Positions 10,107-22,205 of a stretch of 64,000 nt of DNA are shown in pieces. Below the pieces are notes generated by a model, which worked only from the letters and a program-made list of their open reading frames with translations, was not told where the DNA came from and did not search any database. Numbering within the stretch: position 1 is the first letter of the stretch; every line of letters starts with the position of its first letter. The position numbers were made by a program, and so were the translations under genes. The DNA comes from Amorphophallus konjac (lineage: Eukaryota > Streptophyta > Magnoliopsida > Alismatales > Araceae), in NCBI GenBank assembly GCA_022559845.1, contig CM040128.1:266234698-266298697 (forward strand), read 5' to 3'.

Positions 10107-11817
10107 ATGGCGGACCACAACTAAAATCAGCTAATTCAAGCTGCTCCCAAGCAAATGAAGGAATATTTTCTTCCAAATCAATACCAACCTTCATTTTATA
10201 CCCAAGCACCTCAAAATCAAGTAACCCAATATGAAATCAAGTCCAGCACCATTCAAATGTTGCCATCTTTCTATGACAATACCAATGAGGATCCCTATAG
10301 ACATTTGGATGAGTTCCTCCATATTTGTTCAACTGTGAAAATCTCCAATTTTTCTGATGATGCTCTCAAGTTGACCCTTTTCCCATTCTCTCTCAAAGAT
10401 AAAGCCAAATATTGGTTAGGAGCCCTGGGTAAACCCATAGACACATGGGCAGAAATGCAAAAGGAATTCTTGAAAAAATTCTATCCCATAGGGTGAACCA
10501 ATACAATGAGAAGAGCAATAACTGGATTTTCACAAAACCCTGGGGAACAAATCCATGAGGCAATGGGATAGGTTGAAGGATTTATTAAGGAAATGCCCTC
10601 ATCATGGTTTGTCAAGATGGCAAATAGTTCAAGCATCGTATGAGGGATTGACTGATAGTTACAGGCAAATGGTGGATGCGTCTTGTGGGGGAGCTTTTAT
10701 GAGTAAGAGTGAGGATGAAGCTTATGAATTATTTGAGATGCTCAGTGAAAATTCAATCAGTCATGTCTCGCTATCATCTTATGAAAGAACGATTGGGCCG
10801 GCTAAGAAGGGCGGGCTTTATGAAGTGAAGAGCCACGTTGAGTGTGAGAACATGATGGATATCAATGCCTTGACTCAGAAATTGAGCAAAATGGAATTAT
10901 TGGCACAGAAGATAGAGAATGTTGATCTCGTAGCTCAAAAGCTAGATCAATTTCTATCTAGGCAGGAATCTTCTTCTTCAGGTCCTCGACCTCAACCATT
11001 CTCAGCTCCCAGTCATGAAGAGATCTGTGCTCTTTGCTCTAGCCCCGATCATGTGGTAACTAATTGCCCCACTGCAGCCCAGCTTCCCCCATTCATCCAA
11101 GAACAAATCTTCGCTGCTCAGGGTGTCTCTAAGCCTCCTTATGACCCTTATTCCAACACTTATAATCCAGACTGGAGAAATCACCCAAATTTCTCTTGGA
11201 AAAATCAACAAGGTTCATCTACCCAACCTAATCCCTCTTTCCAAAAACAACCTTTTCAAGCTCAATCTCACCAACATTTCTCTCAATCCACTACACCTTT
11301 CCAACAATATTCTCAACCTCATTTTCAGCATTCTCAGGCCCCATGTCATCAACATTCCGCTCAGCATTTTCAGGGCCAGTACCATCCATATCCTTCAAAC
11401 CGTTTTCAAGCTCAAGTTCCCTTCCATCCTCCGCAACCTCCACAGCCCAATTTTAATGAAAAATTTGACCAACTCCAACAGCTCATTCTTTCTCAGCAAC
11501 AATCTATTGCTAAGTTGGAAGGTCAGATCGGGCAATTAGCAACAGGAAATGTTAGGAGAGAGGTAGGCCAGCTTCCTAGCCAGCCGGTGGCTAATCCTAG
11601 GAACCAACCTCCAGGCTTCCCCCAAAGAGCTCCTATTCTCCCTCAACCAAACCAACCTCAGCCTCATCCTCCTATGGGCCCTCAATTTGAGAATGCCAAG
11701 GCTATATCTACCCTCAGGAGTGGGAAAATTTTAGATGACCCTTATCAGGCTAGGGGAGTTGGCAATAGTTCGGGTCAAGAGGCCCAAGAAGAGAATGATG
11801 AGGAAGAGGAGCCAATG
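10107..11817 (+). pseudogene. gag: gag of element A, N-terminal and middle part
   Basis: Encodes the capsid-type retrotransposon Gag domain (around 10250-10750, with a Lys-Tyr-Trp-Leu segment). A CCHC zinc knuckle follows with spacing C-X2-C-X4-H-X4-C (about 11027-11070), then a long Gln/Pro/Asn-rich segment and a short coiled coil (about 11450-11540). Breaks: TAA at the sixth codon (10122-10124, also present in B), an in-frame TGA at about 10494, a one-base insertion near 10565, and a solo LTR at 11823. The start is inferred from the ATG at 10107. The two longest open pieces are 10155-10496 and 10555-11817. Confidence 0.8.
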
Positions 11818-11822
11818 ATTGT

Positions 11823-13838
11823 TGATGCGGGACGGACTGAGGAGACGACGCTACATGAGATGGACACGACTACTAGAGCGACCTTGGCTCGACACTAAGA
11901 GCTCCTATAGGCTATACGTCTCTAACAGAAGTGCAAACTCACTCGTCGTCCCATGCGAGGGAAAGCGTGGATCGTGCGCGGTTAAGGAAAGGAACCGGCA
12001 GAGTTCAAGGTAGTCAGACTCACTTCCGGACTCGGATCGAGTCGCGGGACGGGTCACTCTCACGCTCACAGCGGTGACATGGACACACGGGCTAGGAGCC
12101 TACACTCTCGCAGCGGCATACGACCATATACTAGCTAAGCAAATGAAATGACAATGAGTTAAGATCGTTACCTCCACGCACCCGGCGTGGCGAAGACAAC
12201 CCCGGTCGATTTACGGATCCCTGGTTAAACAATTTTACAGCGGTACAAATATTTGACCCACTCCACGTAGGGAGGTAATAGGTCACATGTGGGGCCCGGG
12301 AATCACGCGAATCGGGTTGACGGGCAGCATCTTGATGTCGCCCGGCGGTGCCGAACTCCGCATTTTCGTGCTTTCCGAACGGCGGAGTCTACGGGTCCGT
12401 GGGGTCCACAGATTTTCGATTCTGTTTTCCGGCACGCGCTCCGTCGAAAACGGCCGCTGCGATCAATCCCGACGTCGGATCGGGGCGCATGAGCTATCGT
12501 TAAAAAGCTCTCTTCAAATCCTTCACTCTAGACCCAGAGAGATTTGCTGGATCTGGCCGGATCTGGACTTTATTGAATTTTCAAGTCCTTGTTGTACAGT
12601 ACCCGAAATCTCAGATCTGCAGGGAACTTGTCTGAGAACTGCCGTTGACCGCCTAGTAGACTTCTGATTCAGCTCCTGAGCTCTTCACAAAAGTTATAGG
12701 ATTTTGAACAAGGAAGATGGCAATATTTTTTGTGGACTGATTGGAGGTGGCTACGAATTGATATGATTTTTGCACTGGACACAGGTCGGATCTGGGAATA
12801 GGTGGACAACACTGTAGCTAGCTCTGAAAATGAATGTTGAAAAATAGGTGGAGGGTTGATCAAAAATCAGAAAATTCGTGGAATGAGGGGTGGGTGGACA
12901 TAACTCCCAGTAAAATTGGGAGCCCTAGGAAAAATCAAAAGATGGATCTAAGATGCGAAACTCAGGAAAAATGAAATTCAGATCTGAAAACTGGCAGAAC
13001 TGAAGTTGGAACTTGAACGAAAATGGAAAATTAGCAAATGGAGGATTTATGACCCACCAAATTTTGTAGGACGTGGGGAAAAACATCCCCTCAAAATCCC
13101 AAATCGATCTGAGCTCATGGCTAATAGCTATAATTCGTGGAAGTGGTTGCTGCAGGTGGAAGGCAGAACTCCGACGGTTGCGATGGCGGTGCGGTGGCGG
13201 CTCGTGGCGGCGGCGATGATGACCGGAACCGATAGGGGAGGAGTCACACCTCCAGAAAGCAGCCTTCACATCTGTAAGGGGGAGAGGGAGGAGAGAGGAA
13301 AATACAAGTATTTATGTGTTACATCTCAAATCCATTGTCCACCGTTGGATCTAGGGGATGGGAATGGGTGGCCTGGACACAAAAAATACAATAAAAATAT
13401 TAAGGGGGGGCGGCCTATTGACTAGAGAGGCAAGGGGGGGACATGGTAGTTAGCCACCTTGGACTTTGAAGTCCACTTGTCTCCCATGTGCCTTTTACCA
13501 TTCAACCTTCTAGATGCCTCTATTTGACATGTTGACTGACCCCACATGGGGCCCTAGGCTGAGGTGGATCAATGGGAAGAGGTCTGGTGGGGGGGCCCAG
13601 GGTCCCATTTTACAAATAAACCCCTCTTACAATCAAAATTACAAGCCGAATAAAAGGAAATAAACACACATTAGACACAAATAAGGTCTAAACAAATATG
13701 ATAAATGGGGAGACTCAAGAGGGGGTCTCCAGGCTGTCTCCGAGCCAGATGGACGTTGAGGTGGCTCGAGTCGTGCTCTGCGTATGGAACTGGTGGCTCG
13801 CCGGCTCGTGCCTCTCGCGTGCTCTGGTGTCCGCACCA
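11823..13838 (-). mobile_element. Solo LTR of the tRNA-iMet-type family, inserted in gag
   Basis: The 2016-bp block is bounded by TGATGCGGGAC at the left and CCGCACCA at the right and flanked by the exact 5-bp duplication ATTGT (11818-11822 and 13839-13843). Element B carries the uninterrupted target at the mirror site (about 18889). The left end matches the inverse of the D LTR end, so the LTR lies on the minus strand. No internal region remains, as expected after recombination between two LTRs. It contains GC-rich (13140-13240) and AT-rich parts but no gene. Confidence 0.9.
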
Positions 13839-13843
13839 ATTGT

Positions 13844-14610
13844 TAATGAAATAGAGAAGCCGGCGGGTGGAGAGAAGAGGCCGGATAAAGGAAAGGCGAA
13901 ACTTGATGAAGGACCCCAAGACTATATGCCTAAGGTCTCTTTTCCCGATGCCCTAAAGTCGAAAGCTCACAAGAAACCGCCGGTACAACAAGACGAATTA
14001 GTGGAATTGTTCAAACAAGTGAATATCAATATTCCACTTTTAAATGCAATCAAGCATGTGCCGGCATATGCAAAGTTTTTGAAAGAGCTTTGCACTCCAA
14101 GGAGGGAGCCAAGGGCGGCAACTCAAAAGGTCCGCTTGTCTGAGGATGTGAGTGCTGTCGTAATAAATCATTTGCCCAGAAAATTGAAGGACCCCGGTGC
14201 CCCCATTAATCTCATGTGACATAGGTGGAGTCACTTTTGATCGAGCCTTGCTCGATTTAGGTGCTAGCGTAAATCTTTTACCCACCTTTATCTATGAGCA
14301 ATTTGATCTGGGTGAGTTAAAACCCACTTCTATCATCCTTCAATTGGCGGATAGATCAGTAAAAACACCAAGAGGTCTGTTGGAGGATGTGATTGTAAAA
14401 GTGCATGATTGTTATTTCCCGGTGGATTTCCTCATTTTAGATATGGCTGCGTCCCCTGATCTAAAGCATACACCTATTATTTTGGGATGTCCATTTTTAG
14501 CTACGGCTAAGGCCAATATAAATTGTGCCACGGGAATGATGGATATATCATTTGGAGGTGAGAAAGTTGCATTGAATGTTTTTAAAGGCTTCTCAATATC
14601 CGGACCATGA
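13844..14610 (+). pseudogene. gag C-terminus and aspartic protease of element A
   Basis: Continues the reading frame cut by the solo LTR. The conserved linker (around 13985-14190, with NIPLLNAIKHVPAYAKFLKE-type sequence) is followed by the retropepsin-like protease with its DLGASVN active-site motif (Asp codon at 14254-14256). The protease would cleave the polyprotein. A one-base insertion near 14203 puts linker and protease in different frames. A one-base insertion near 14583, shared with B, takes the frame to a TGA at about 14608 instead of into reverse transcriptase. Confidence 0.8.
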
Positions 14611-16363
14611 AGAAGAATGCAATATTATTGATATCTTTGAAGAGATGATTGATGAAAGTCCGGATACAATCAAGGATACCCTAGAAGAAGGTAGCATGCT
14701 TCAGGATTCTCCTCTCTATTTCACACCCTGGTCTAGGGTAGAGTCACTTCCTCCATTGCAATCCAAACCTACGCTTCCATCTCTGGATCATCCACCTACT
14801 CTTGAATTGAAACCTCTGCCGGATTCTCTTAAGTACGCTTATTTGGGCCCTAATCGAACTTTGTCTGTCATCATAGCCTCCAACCTCACTTCTGCTCAGG
14901 AATCTCAACTTTTAGATGTCCTTAAGGAGCATAGGGGGGCAATAGGATGGTCGGTGACAGATCTAAAGTGCATCAGTCCGGATGTCTGTATGCACCATAT
15001 CTACTTAGAGGATAATGCCAAGCCAAGCAGGGAGATGCAGCGCCAGCTGAACCCGAACATGAAAGAAGTAGTCAAGCAGGAGGTGGTGAAGTGGTTGGAT
15101 GCTGGGATTATATATCCCATCTCTGATAGTAAGTGGGTCAGCCCCACACAAGTTGTTCCAAAGAAATCTGGGTTGACCGTGACTAAAAATGAGAAATGTG
15201 AGGAGGTGATAATGAGACTACAAACGGGATGGAGAATCTATATTGATTACAGAAAATTGAACTCCATGACAAAGAAGGATCATTTCCCTCTCCCGTTTTT
15301 GGATCAAATTTTGGAGAAATTGGTTGGGCAAAAATATTTTTGCTTTTTGGATGGATACTCCGGGTACAACCAAGTTGTTGTGTACCCGGAGGATCAAGAG
15401 AAAACTACATTCACGTGTCCTTATGGCACGTTTGCTTTCAGGAGAATGCCGTTTGGACTTTGCAATGCCCCTGCCACCTTTCAGCGGTGCATGATGTCAA
15501 TCTTTTCTAAAATGGTGGGAGAATTTTTAGAAATTTTCATAGATGATTTCTCAGTTTTCGGTGACTCATTTGATAGTTGTTTGAAGAATTTGCAAAAAGT
15601 GTTGGCACGATGCATTGAATCTAATCTGGTGCTTAGCTGGGAGAAAAGTCATTTTATGGTACAAGAAGGCGTTAGGCCATATTATTTCCAAAAAAGGAAT
15701 AGAGGTAGACAAGGCTTAAGGTTGATCTGATTTCCAATCTTTCTCCCCCTTCGTCTGTCAGGCAAATCCGATCTTTTCATGGCCATGCGGGTTTTTACAG
15801 AAGATTCATTCAGAACTTCTCTTCCATTACTCGCTAAGCTGCTAGCCAAGGACACTCCATTTCACCTAGATGAGTCTTATCTTGAGGCTTTTCATTCTCT
15901 GAAGACAGCTTTGACCCAAGCTCCGATTCTTCAATCACCAGATTGGTCATTGCCATTCGAAATCATGTGTGATGCCTCGGACTACGCCATAGGAGCCGTC
16001 TTGGGGCAGAGAATTGATAAGAAACCTGTGGTGATCTATTATGCGAGTCGCACTCTCGCTGATGCTCAAATGAATTATACCACCACAGAGAAGGAACTTC
16101 TGGCTGTTCTTTTTGCCCTAGAGAAATTCCGATCATATCTTTTAGGGGCCAAAGTTATTGTGTATTCTGATCACGCTGCTTTGAAATATCTACTCACCAA
16201 GAAGGATGCTAAACCCCGTTTGATTCGATGGATCCTATTACTACAAGAATTTGATTTGGAAATCAAAGACAAGAAGGGGTTAAAGAATGTGGTGGCTGAT
16301 CATTTGTCCCGAATAGTGATACCCGAGAGTGCTCCCATGTCTGATTCTTTTCCATATGAATAA
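14576..16363 (+). pseudogene. Reverse transcriptase and RNase H of element A
   Basis: The reverse transcriptase shows the usual order of motifs, including the IDYRKLN region (about 15240), FLDGYSGYNQ (about 15345) and the catalytic FIDDFSVFG with both aspartates (15536-15560). A frameshift near 15665 ends this frame at 15730. RNase H resumes at 15779 with [23 protein letters not shown] and [11 protein letters not shown], ending at TAA after 16360. The active site is kept but no continuous polyprotein exists. Confidence 0.85.
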
Positions 16364-16479
16364 TAGTTATCCATCTCTTATATCTCAACCCCCTGGTACG
16401 CTCACATTATCAACTTTTTGACAGTAGGACAAATCTCGGGTGGGTGGACTAAGCAGGAGAAGGATCACTTCTTTGCTAT

Positions 16480-17310
16480 AGGTCAAGTACTATTTTTGGG
16501 AGGACCCGGAACTGTTTCATATGGGTCCTGATCAGATCATCAGAAGATGTGTCCCTGAGGGAGAACAACAATCTGTACTGCATTTTTGTCACTCTCTCGC
16601 TTGCGGAGGACACTTCTCAGGAAAGAAGACTGCGGCTAAGGTGTTACAAAGTGGATTTTATTGGCCCACTTTATTTAAGGATGCTTATGAATTTTCTAAA
16701 ACATGTTTGAGGTGTCAAGCTGTGGGCAATATTTCTAAAAGAGATATAATGCCGCTAAATCCCATTCTTGTAGTGGAAATTTTTGATGTTTGGGGTATTG
16801 ATTTCATGGGACCGTTTCCATCATCCTTTGGAAATGAATACATTTTGGTGGCGGTCGATTATATTTCAAAGTGGATTGAAGCTGTAGCCACCAGGACCAA
16901 TGATCATAAGGTAGTGATGAAATTTGTTCGTAAGAACATTTTCTCTAGATTTGGATGTCCTAGGGCTATATGCAGAAATTTGTTAGTGATGGGGGTTCGC
17001 ATTTCACTCACTCCCAATTTCGAGCTTTGCTCAAGAAATATGAGATCACTCACAAAATTGCCACCCTATATCATCCCCAAACTAGTGGTCAGGTAGAGGT
17101 ATCCAACAGGGAGATTAAGAACATTCTGCATAAGACAGTTAGGCCGGATAGAAAAGACTGGTCTGAGAGATTGGATGATGCACTATGGGTCTATAGAACT
17201 GCGTTCAAAACTCTTATTGGTTATCTTTGGTAAAACCTATCGCCTTATCTTTGGTAAAACCTGCCACTTTCCTGTCGAGCTTGAACATAGAGCCTATTGG
17301 GCCATTAAGC
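16480..17310 (+). pseudogene. Integrase of element A, truncated
   Basis: An HHCC zinc-binding segment (about 16576-16720, ending CLRCQ) precedes the DDE core: first Asp in WGIDFMGPF (16800-16802), second in SDGGSHF (16988-16990), Glu in GQVEVSN (17096-17098). A small insertion near 16970 shifts the frame between the two aspartates. Near 17216-17245 a repeat of TTATCTTTGGTAAAACCT replaces the expected sequence. The gene then stops in the C-terminal region at the palindrome centre. Confidence 0.85.
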
Positions 17311-17351
17311 AAGTCAACATAGAGCTTGAACATAGAGCTTAATGGCCCAAT
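17296..17351. repeat. Centre of the large inverted duplication
   Basis: ATTGGGCCATTAAGC (17296-17310) and its exact complement (17337-17351) flank a 26-nt loop. The loop repeats part of the arm (CATAGAGCTTGAACATAGAGC occurs around 17276 and 17322). Left of it element A reads toward the centre and right of it element B does the same. In B the short arm is joined directly to reverse transcriptase, so the right arm has also lost about 1.9 kb of pol. Confidence 0.85.
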
Positions 17352-18516
17352 TTTGATCCTCCGGGTACACAGCAACTTGATTGTACCCGAAGTATCCATC
17401 CAAAAAGTAAAAATATTTTTGCCCAGCCAATTTCTCCAAAATTTGATCCAAAAACGGGAGAGGGAAATGATCCTTCGTTGTCATGGAGTTCAATTTTCTG
17501 TAATCAATACAGATTCTCCATCCCGTTTGTAGTCTCATTGTCACCTCCTAACCTTTCTCATTTTTAGTCACGGTCAACCCAGATTTCTTTGGAACAACTT
17601 GTGTGGGGCTGACCCACTTACTATCAGAGATGGGATATATAATCCCAGCATCCAATCACTTCACCACCTCCTGCTTGACTACCTCTTTCATGTTCGGGTT
17701 CAGCCGGCGCTGCATCTCCCTGCTTGACTTGGCATTATCCTCTAAGTAGATATGGTGCATACAGACATCCGAACTGATGCCCTTTAGATCTGTCACCGAC
17801 CATCCTATTGCCCCCCTATGCTCCTTAAGGACATCTAAAAGTTGAGATTCCTGAGCAGAAGTGAGGTTGGAGGCTATGATGATAGGCAAAGTTTGATTAG
17901 GGCCCAAATAAGCGTACTTAAGAGAATCCGGCAGAGGTTTCAATTCAAGAGTAGGTGGATGATCCAGAGATGGAAGCGCAGGTTTGGATTACAATGGAGG
18001 AAGTGACTCTACCCTAGACCAGGGTGTGAAATAGAGAGGAGAATCCTGAAGCATGCTATCTTCTTCTAGGGTATCCTTGATTGTATCCGGACTTTCATCA
18101 ATCATCTCTTCAAAGATATCAATAATATTGCATTCTTCTTCATGGTCCGGATATTGAGAAGCCTTTAAAAACATTCAATACAACTTTCTCACCTCCAAAT
18201 GATATATCCATCATTCCCGTGGCATAATTTATATTGGCCTTAGCCGTAGCTAAAAATGGACGTCCCAAAATAATAGGTATATGCTTTAGATCAGGGGACG
18301 TGGCCATATCTAAAATGAGGAAATCCACCGGGAAATAACAATCACATCCTCCAACAGACCTCTTGGTGTTTTTACTGATCTATCCGCCAATTGAAGGATG
18401 ATAGAAGTGGGTTTTAACTCACCCAGATCAAATTGCTCATAGATAAAGGTGGGTAAAAGATTTACGCTAGCACCTAAATCGAGCAAGGCTCGATCAAAAG
18501 TGACTCCACCTGTCAC
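17352..18516 (-). pseudogene. Protease and partial reverse transcriptase of element B
   Basis: The protease frame (from 18516) has the DLGASVN motif. A small deletion near 18340 shifts it, and it resumes at 18328. The reverse transcriptase part starts near 18174, has stops near 17990 and 17653, and reaches the DGYFGYNQ and YPEDQ region near 17370. There it joins the palindrome centre. The catalytic FIDD, RNase H and integrase are absent. Confidence 0.8.
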
Positions 18517-20624
18517 ATGAGATTAATGGGGCACCGGGGTCCTTCAATTTTCTGGGCAAATGATTCATTACGACAGCACTCACATCCTCAGACAAGCGGA
18601 CCTTTTGAGTTGCCGCCCTTGGCTCCCTCCTTGGAGTGCAAAGCTCTTTCAAAAACTTTGCATATGCCGGCACATGCTTGATTGCATCTAAAAGTGGAAT
18701 ATTGATATTCACTTGTTTGAACAATTCCACTAATTCGTCTTGTTGTACCGGCGATTTCTTGTGAGCTTTCGACTTTAGGCATCGGGAAAAGGGACCTTAG
18801 GCATATAGTCTTGGGGTCCTTCATCAAGTTTCGCCTTTCCTTTATCCGGCCTCTTCTCTCCACCCGCCGGCTTCTCTATTTCATTAACAATCGTGGGCTC
18901 CTCTTCCTCATCATTCTCTTCTTAGGTCTCTTGACCCGAACTATTGCCAACTCCCCTAGCCTGATAAGGGTCATCTAAAATTTTCCCACTCTTGAGGGTA
19001 GATATAGCCTTGGCATTCTCAAATTGAGGGCCCATAGGAGGATGAGGCTGAGGTTGGTTTGGTCGAGGGAGAATAGGAGCTCTTTGGGGGAAGCCTGGAG
19101 GTTGGTTCCTAGGATTAGCCACCGGCTGGCTAGGAAGCTGGCCTACCTCTCTCCTAACATTTCCTGTTGCTAATTGCCCGATCTGACCTTCCAACTTAGC
19201 AATAGATTGTTGCTGAGAAAGAATGAGCTGTTGGAGTTGGTCAAGTTTTTCATTAAAATTGGGCTGTGGAGGTTGCGGAGGAGGTTGGAAGGGAACTTGA
19301 GCTTGAAAACGGTTTGACGGATATGGATGGTACTGGCCCTGAAAATGCTGAGCGGAATATTGATGATATGGGGCCTGAGAATGCTGAAAAGGAGGTTGAT
19401 AATATTGTTGGAAAGGTGCAGTGGATTGAGAGAAATGTTGGTGAGATTGAGCTTGAAAATGTTATTTTTGGAAAGAGGGATTAGGTTGGGTAGATGAACC
19501 TTGTTGATTTTTCCAAGAGAAATTTGGGTGATTTCTCCAGCCTGGATTATAAGTGTTGGAATAAGGGTCATAAGGAGGCTTAGAGACACCCTGAGCAGCG
19601 AAGATTTGTTCTTGAATGAATGGGAGAAGCTGGGCTGCAGTGGGGCAATTAGTTACCACATGATCGGGGCTAGAGCAAAGAGCACAGATCTCTTCATGAC
19701 TGGGAGCTGAGAATGGTTGAGGTCGAGGACCTGAAGAAGAAGATTCCTGCCTAGATAGAAATTGATCTAGCTTTTGAGCTACGAGATCAACATTATCTAT
19801 CTTCTGTGCCAATAATTTCATTTTGCTCAATTTCTGAGTCAAGGCATTGATATCCATCCTGTTCTCACACTCAACGTGGCTCTTCACTTCATAAAGCCCG
19901 CCCTTCTTAGCCGGCCCAGTCGTTCTTTCATAAGATGATAGCGAGGCATGACTGATTGAATTTTCACTGAGCATCTCAAATAATTCATAAGCTTCATCCT
20001 CACTCTTACTCATAAAAGATACTCACTCTTACTCATAAAAGCTCCCCCACAAGACGCATCCACCATTTGTCTGTAACTATCAGTCAATCCCTCATAGAAT
20101 GCTTGAACTATTTGCCATCTTGACAAACCATGATGAGGGCATTTCCTTAATAAATCCTTCAACCTATCCCTTGCCTCATGGATTTGTTCCCCAGGGTTTT
20201 GTGAAAATCCAGTTATTGCTCTTCTCATTGTATTGGTTCGTCCTATGGGATAGAATTTTTTCAAGAATTCCTTTTGCATTTCTGCCCATGTGTCTATGGG
20301 TTTACCCAGGGCTCCTAACCAATATTTGGCTTTATCTTTGAGAGAGAATGGGAAAGGGTCAACCTGAGAGCATCATCAGAAAAATTGGAGATTTTCACAG
20401 TTGAACAAATCTGGAGGAACTCATCCAAATGTCTATAGGGATCCTCATTGGTATTGCCATAGAAAGATGGCAACATTTGAATGGTGCTGGACTTGATTTC
20501 ATATTGGGCTGCTTGATTTTGAGGTGTTTTAAAATGAAGGTTGGTATTGATTTGGAAGAAAATATTCCTTCATTTGCTTGGGAGCAGCTTGTTGAATTAG
20601 CTGATTTTAGTTGTGGTCCGCCAT
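18517..20624 (-). pseudogene. gag: gag of element B
   Basis: Starts at ATG 20624 with TAA at codon six, the same lesion as A. Capsid-type segments, the CCHC knuckle (around 19665-19710), the Gln/Pro-rich region and the linker before protease are all recognisable. Its own lesions are a lost base near 20360, a 22-nt direct repeat near 20015-20040 that shifts the frame, and a stop near 19467. No solo LTR interrupts it. Confidence 0.8.
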
Positions 20625-21864
20625 GAGGTTAGGTTGATGATGAGTTCTAGAATGCACTAACCTCTCAATCTCTTCTATAGGTCCGAGCAAAGATGGGTGT
20701 AGGGATCTCTACCTTGCATAAACTAGGACAAAAAGAGAGAAAGATTTCTTTTATGATGATTTGCTTTGTTTGTTTGTTGTTTTATTTTGTTATTTTGACA
20801 ATACTAAGACGAAGAAGAGAGAAGAGAATGCTTCTTTTCTTTTTATTATTTTTTTTTGTTTTGATTTTTGTTGTTCTTTTATGCAAAGATAAACAAGTTG
20901 TCGCACAAATTATCCTAATGACCTAGATGTGTTCTAAACCTACAAATGGGATTTCACAAAATGATTAAAGTGAAACTTAAGTTCACCCTCAGTATTTCCA
21001 CCAGCCAGGTAAGGGGTGGGGTAGTGGGAGGCTCTCCCTACTTTCGTAGGGACCTAATTATGTCAAACCACTAGCCCGCTTAAGACGTTTGCCGTCCGAC
21101 CGTCTTGCCTTAGGCATCGGTTTTCATAAGAGGGTAAACCCAAATAACACAAGAACCACAATGTGATCCTCGGGTCAACGTCTACTGACTTTTATTTATG
21201 GCTTAGGTCATGCATGGATGCAAGAGAAATGTGGTTTGTGGGCTAAGAAATGGTAATGAATTCCCCACCTTATGTTATTTAAAGGTAGTGCCCTTAGAAT
21301 ATTTTGAAATGAAATGCACATTATAATTTCAAACAAGGGGTTCTTATGCAATATGCATGCCAGAATAGGATAAGTAGAACGTACCTTGCCCCTCGCAATC
21401 TTCAAAGTGCAATGACATGAATTAAACAAAAAATTCTAAGCTAAATGATGCATGACCTAGAACATAATGAGTGCGGTTTCTATTCTTGGAATGAAAATTT
21501 TTTATTTTGGTGCAAGTATTTTTTTTTATTTTTATTACTAAACAGATGTCAGCAAAATTTTCTTTTGTTTTGATGTTTTTTGATTTTTATAGATTTTTCA
21601 AGGATTTTTCAGATTTTTTTTGAAGATTTTTCAGAAATCGGAAAAATAGAACATGTTCCCACGTTTCTGTCCTTTTAGCGACGCTTGACTGCTACAGTAC
21701 TAGGCTTTCAACGATGCTTTATTTTCTTAGAATTTCAAGTCCCATTTTCCTCTTTCTTTGATTTTCTGGTTTGTTTTCTTTTTCCTGCAAAATAAAAAAT
21801 AGAAAAATTAGTATACACGTATACACATCAAACACAAGAATATCCAAACATTTAAAAATTTCTT
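20625..21864 (-). other. Noncoding leader of element B
   Basis: Mirror of the element A leader, with the GAAA-tetraloop hairpin intact at 21036-21051. The sequence after the hairpin reads AGAGCCTCCC instead of GGAGCCTCCC. No ATG-started gene is recognised. Confidence 0.6.
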
Positions 21865-21881
21865 CCCCGGCGACGGCGCCA
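21865..21881 (-). other. Primer-binding site, tRNA-Asp type (element B)
   Basis: The minus strand reads TGGCGCCGTCGCCGGGG, identical to the site in A. Confidence 0.85.
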
Positions 21882-22205
21882 AAAATTTGTCCTACTGCCA
21901 AAAAGTAGAATAATATTGTTGTATGCCTTGAGCAAACCTATTTTTCAATTTTCGTCCAACTTGCCAAAAAGTAGAACAATACTGTCCTTTCTTAGTTCCA
22001 TTACTTGGTGTTCTGATCTCCATTTTATTGTCTTGTCTTCACGAAAGTTGTTCATCTTTAAGTGTTCTCCAATTTCTCTTTCTATCATTTTCCTTAATTC
22101 CTTCTAGTTTCAAAGTTATTTCCCGTCTTTCTAAGTTCTACGTTATTACTGTTCATCAGAGGTGATACCAGAGTATTCTTCTGTAATGAATGAAGAGAAA
22201 TATTA
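21882..22205. repeat. Mirror of the LTR-scrap mosaic
   Basis: Inverse counterpart of 8500-8846. A plus-oriented piece of F/G-type LTR (about 21990-22185) lies between copies of GTATGCCTTGAGCAAACCT-like sequence (21934 and 22208). The mosaic therefore existed before the large inverted duplication. Confidence 0.6.

Larger units (their letters stand above)
8848..17310 (+). mobile_element. Element A: Athila-like Ty3/gypsy gag-pol copy, decayed
   Basis: Order: tRNA-Asp primer site, leader, gag with a CCHC knuckle, protease, reverse transcriptase, RNase H, integrase. That order and the long leader fit the Athila lineage. It has no intact 5' LTR, is split by a solo LTR at 11823-13838, and stops inside the integrase C-terminal region at the centre of a large palindrome. 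Several stops and frameshifts make it inactive. Element B is its mirror copy. Confidence 0.85.
17337..21881 (-). mobile_element. Element B: mirror copy of element A, truncated
   Basis: Read on the minus strand: primer site (21881), leader, gag, protease and the first half of reverse transcriptase, stopping at the palindrome centre. It shares with A the variant primer site, a stop at gag codon six and a frameshift between protease and reverse transcriptase. It lacks the solo LTR found in A. The arms differ by scattered substitutions and small indels. Confidence 0.85.

Noticed and set aside
14570..14610. Programmed frameshift between protease and reverse transcriptase in A and B (T-run followed by AAAGG)
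   Set aside because: C reads through in one frame at this point. The extra base is shared only by the two mirror copies, so it is an inherited lesion.
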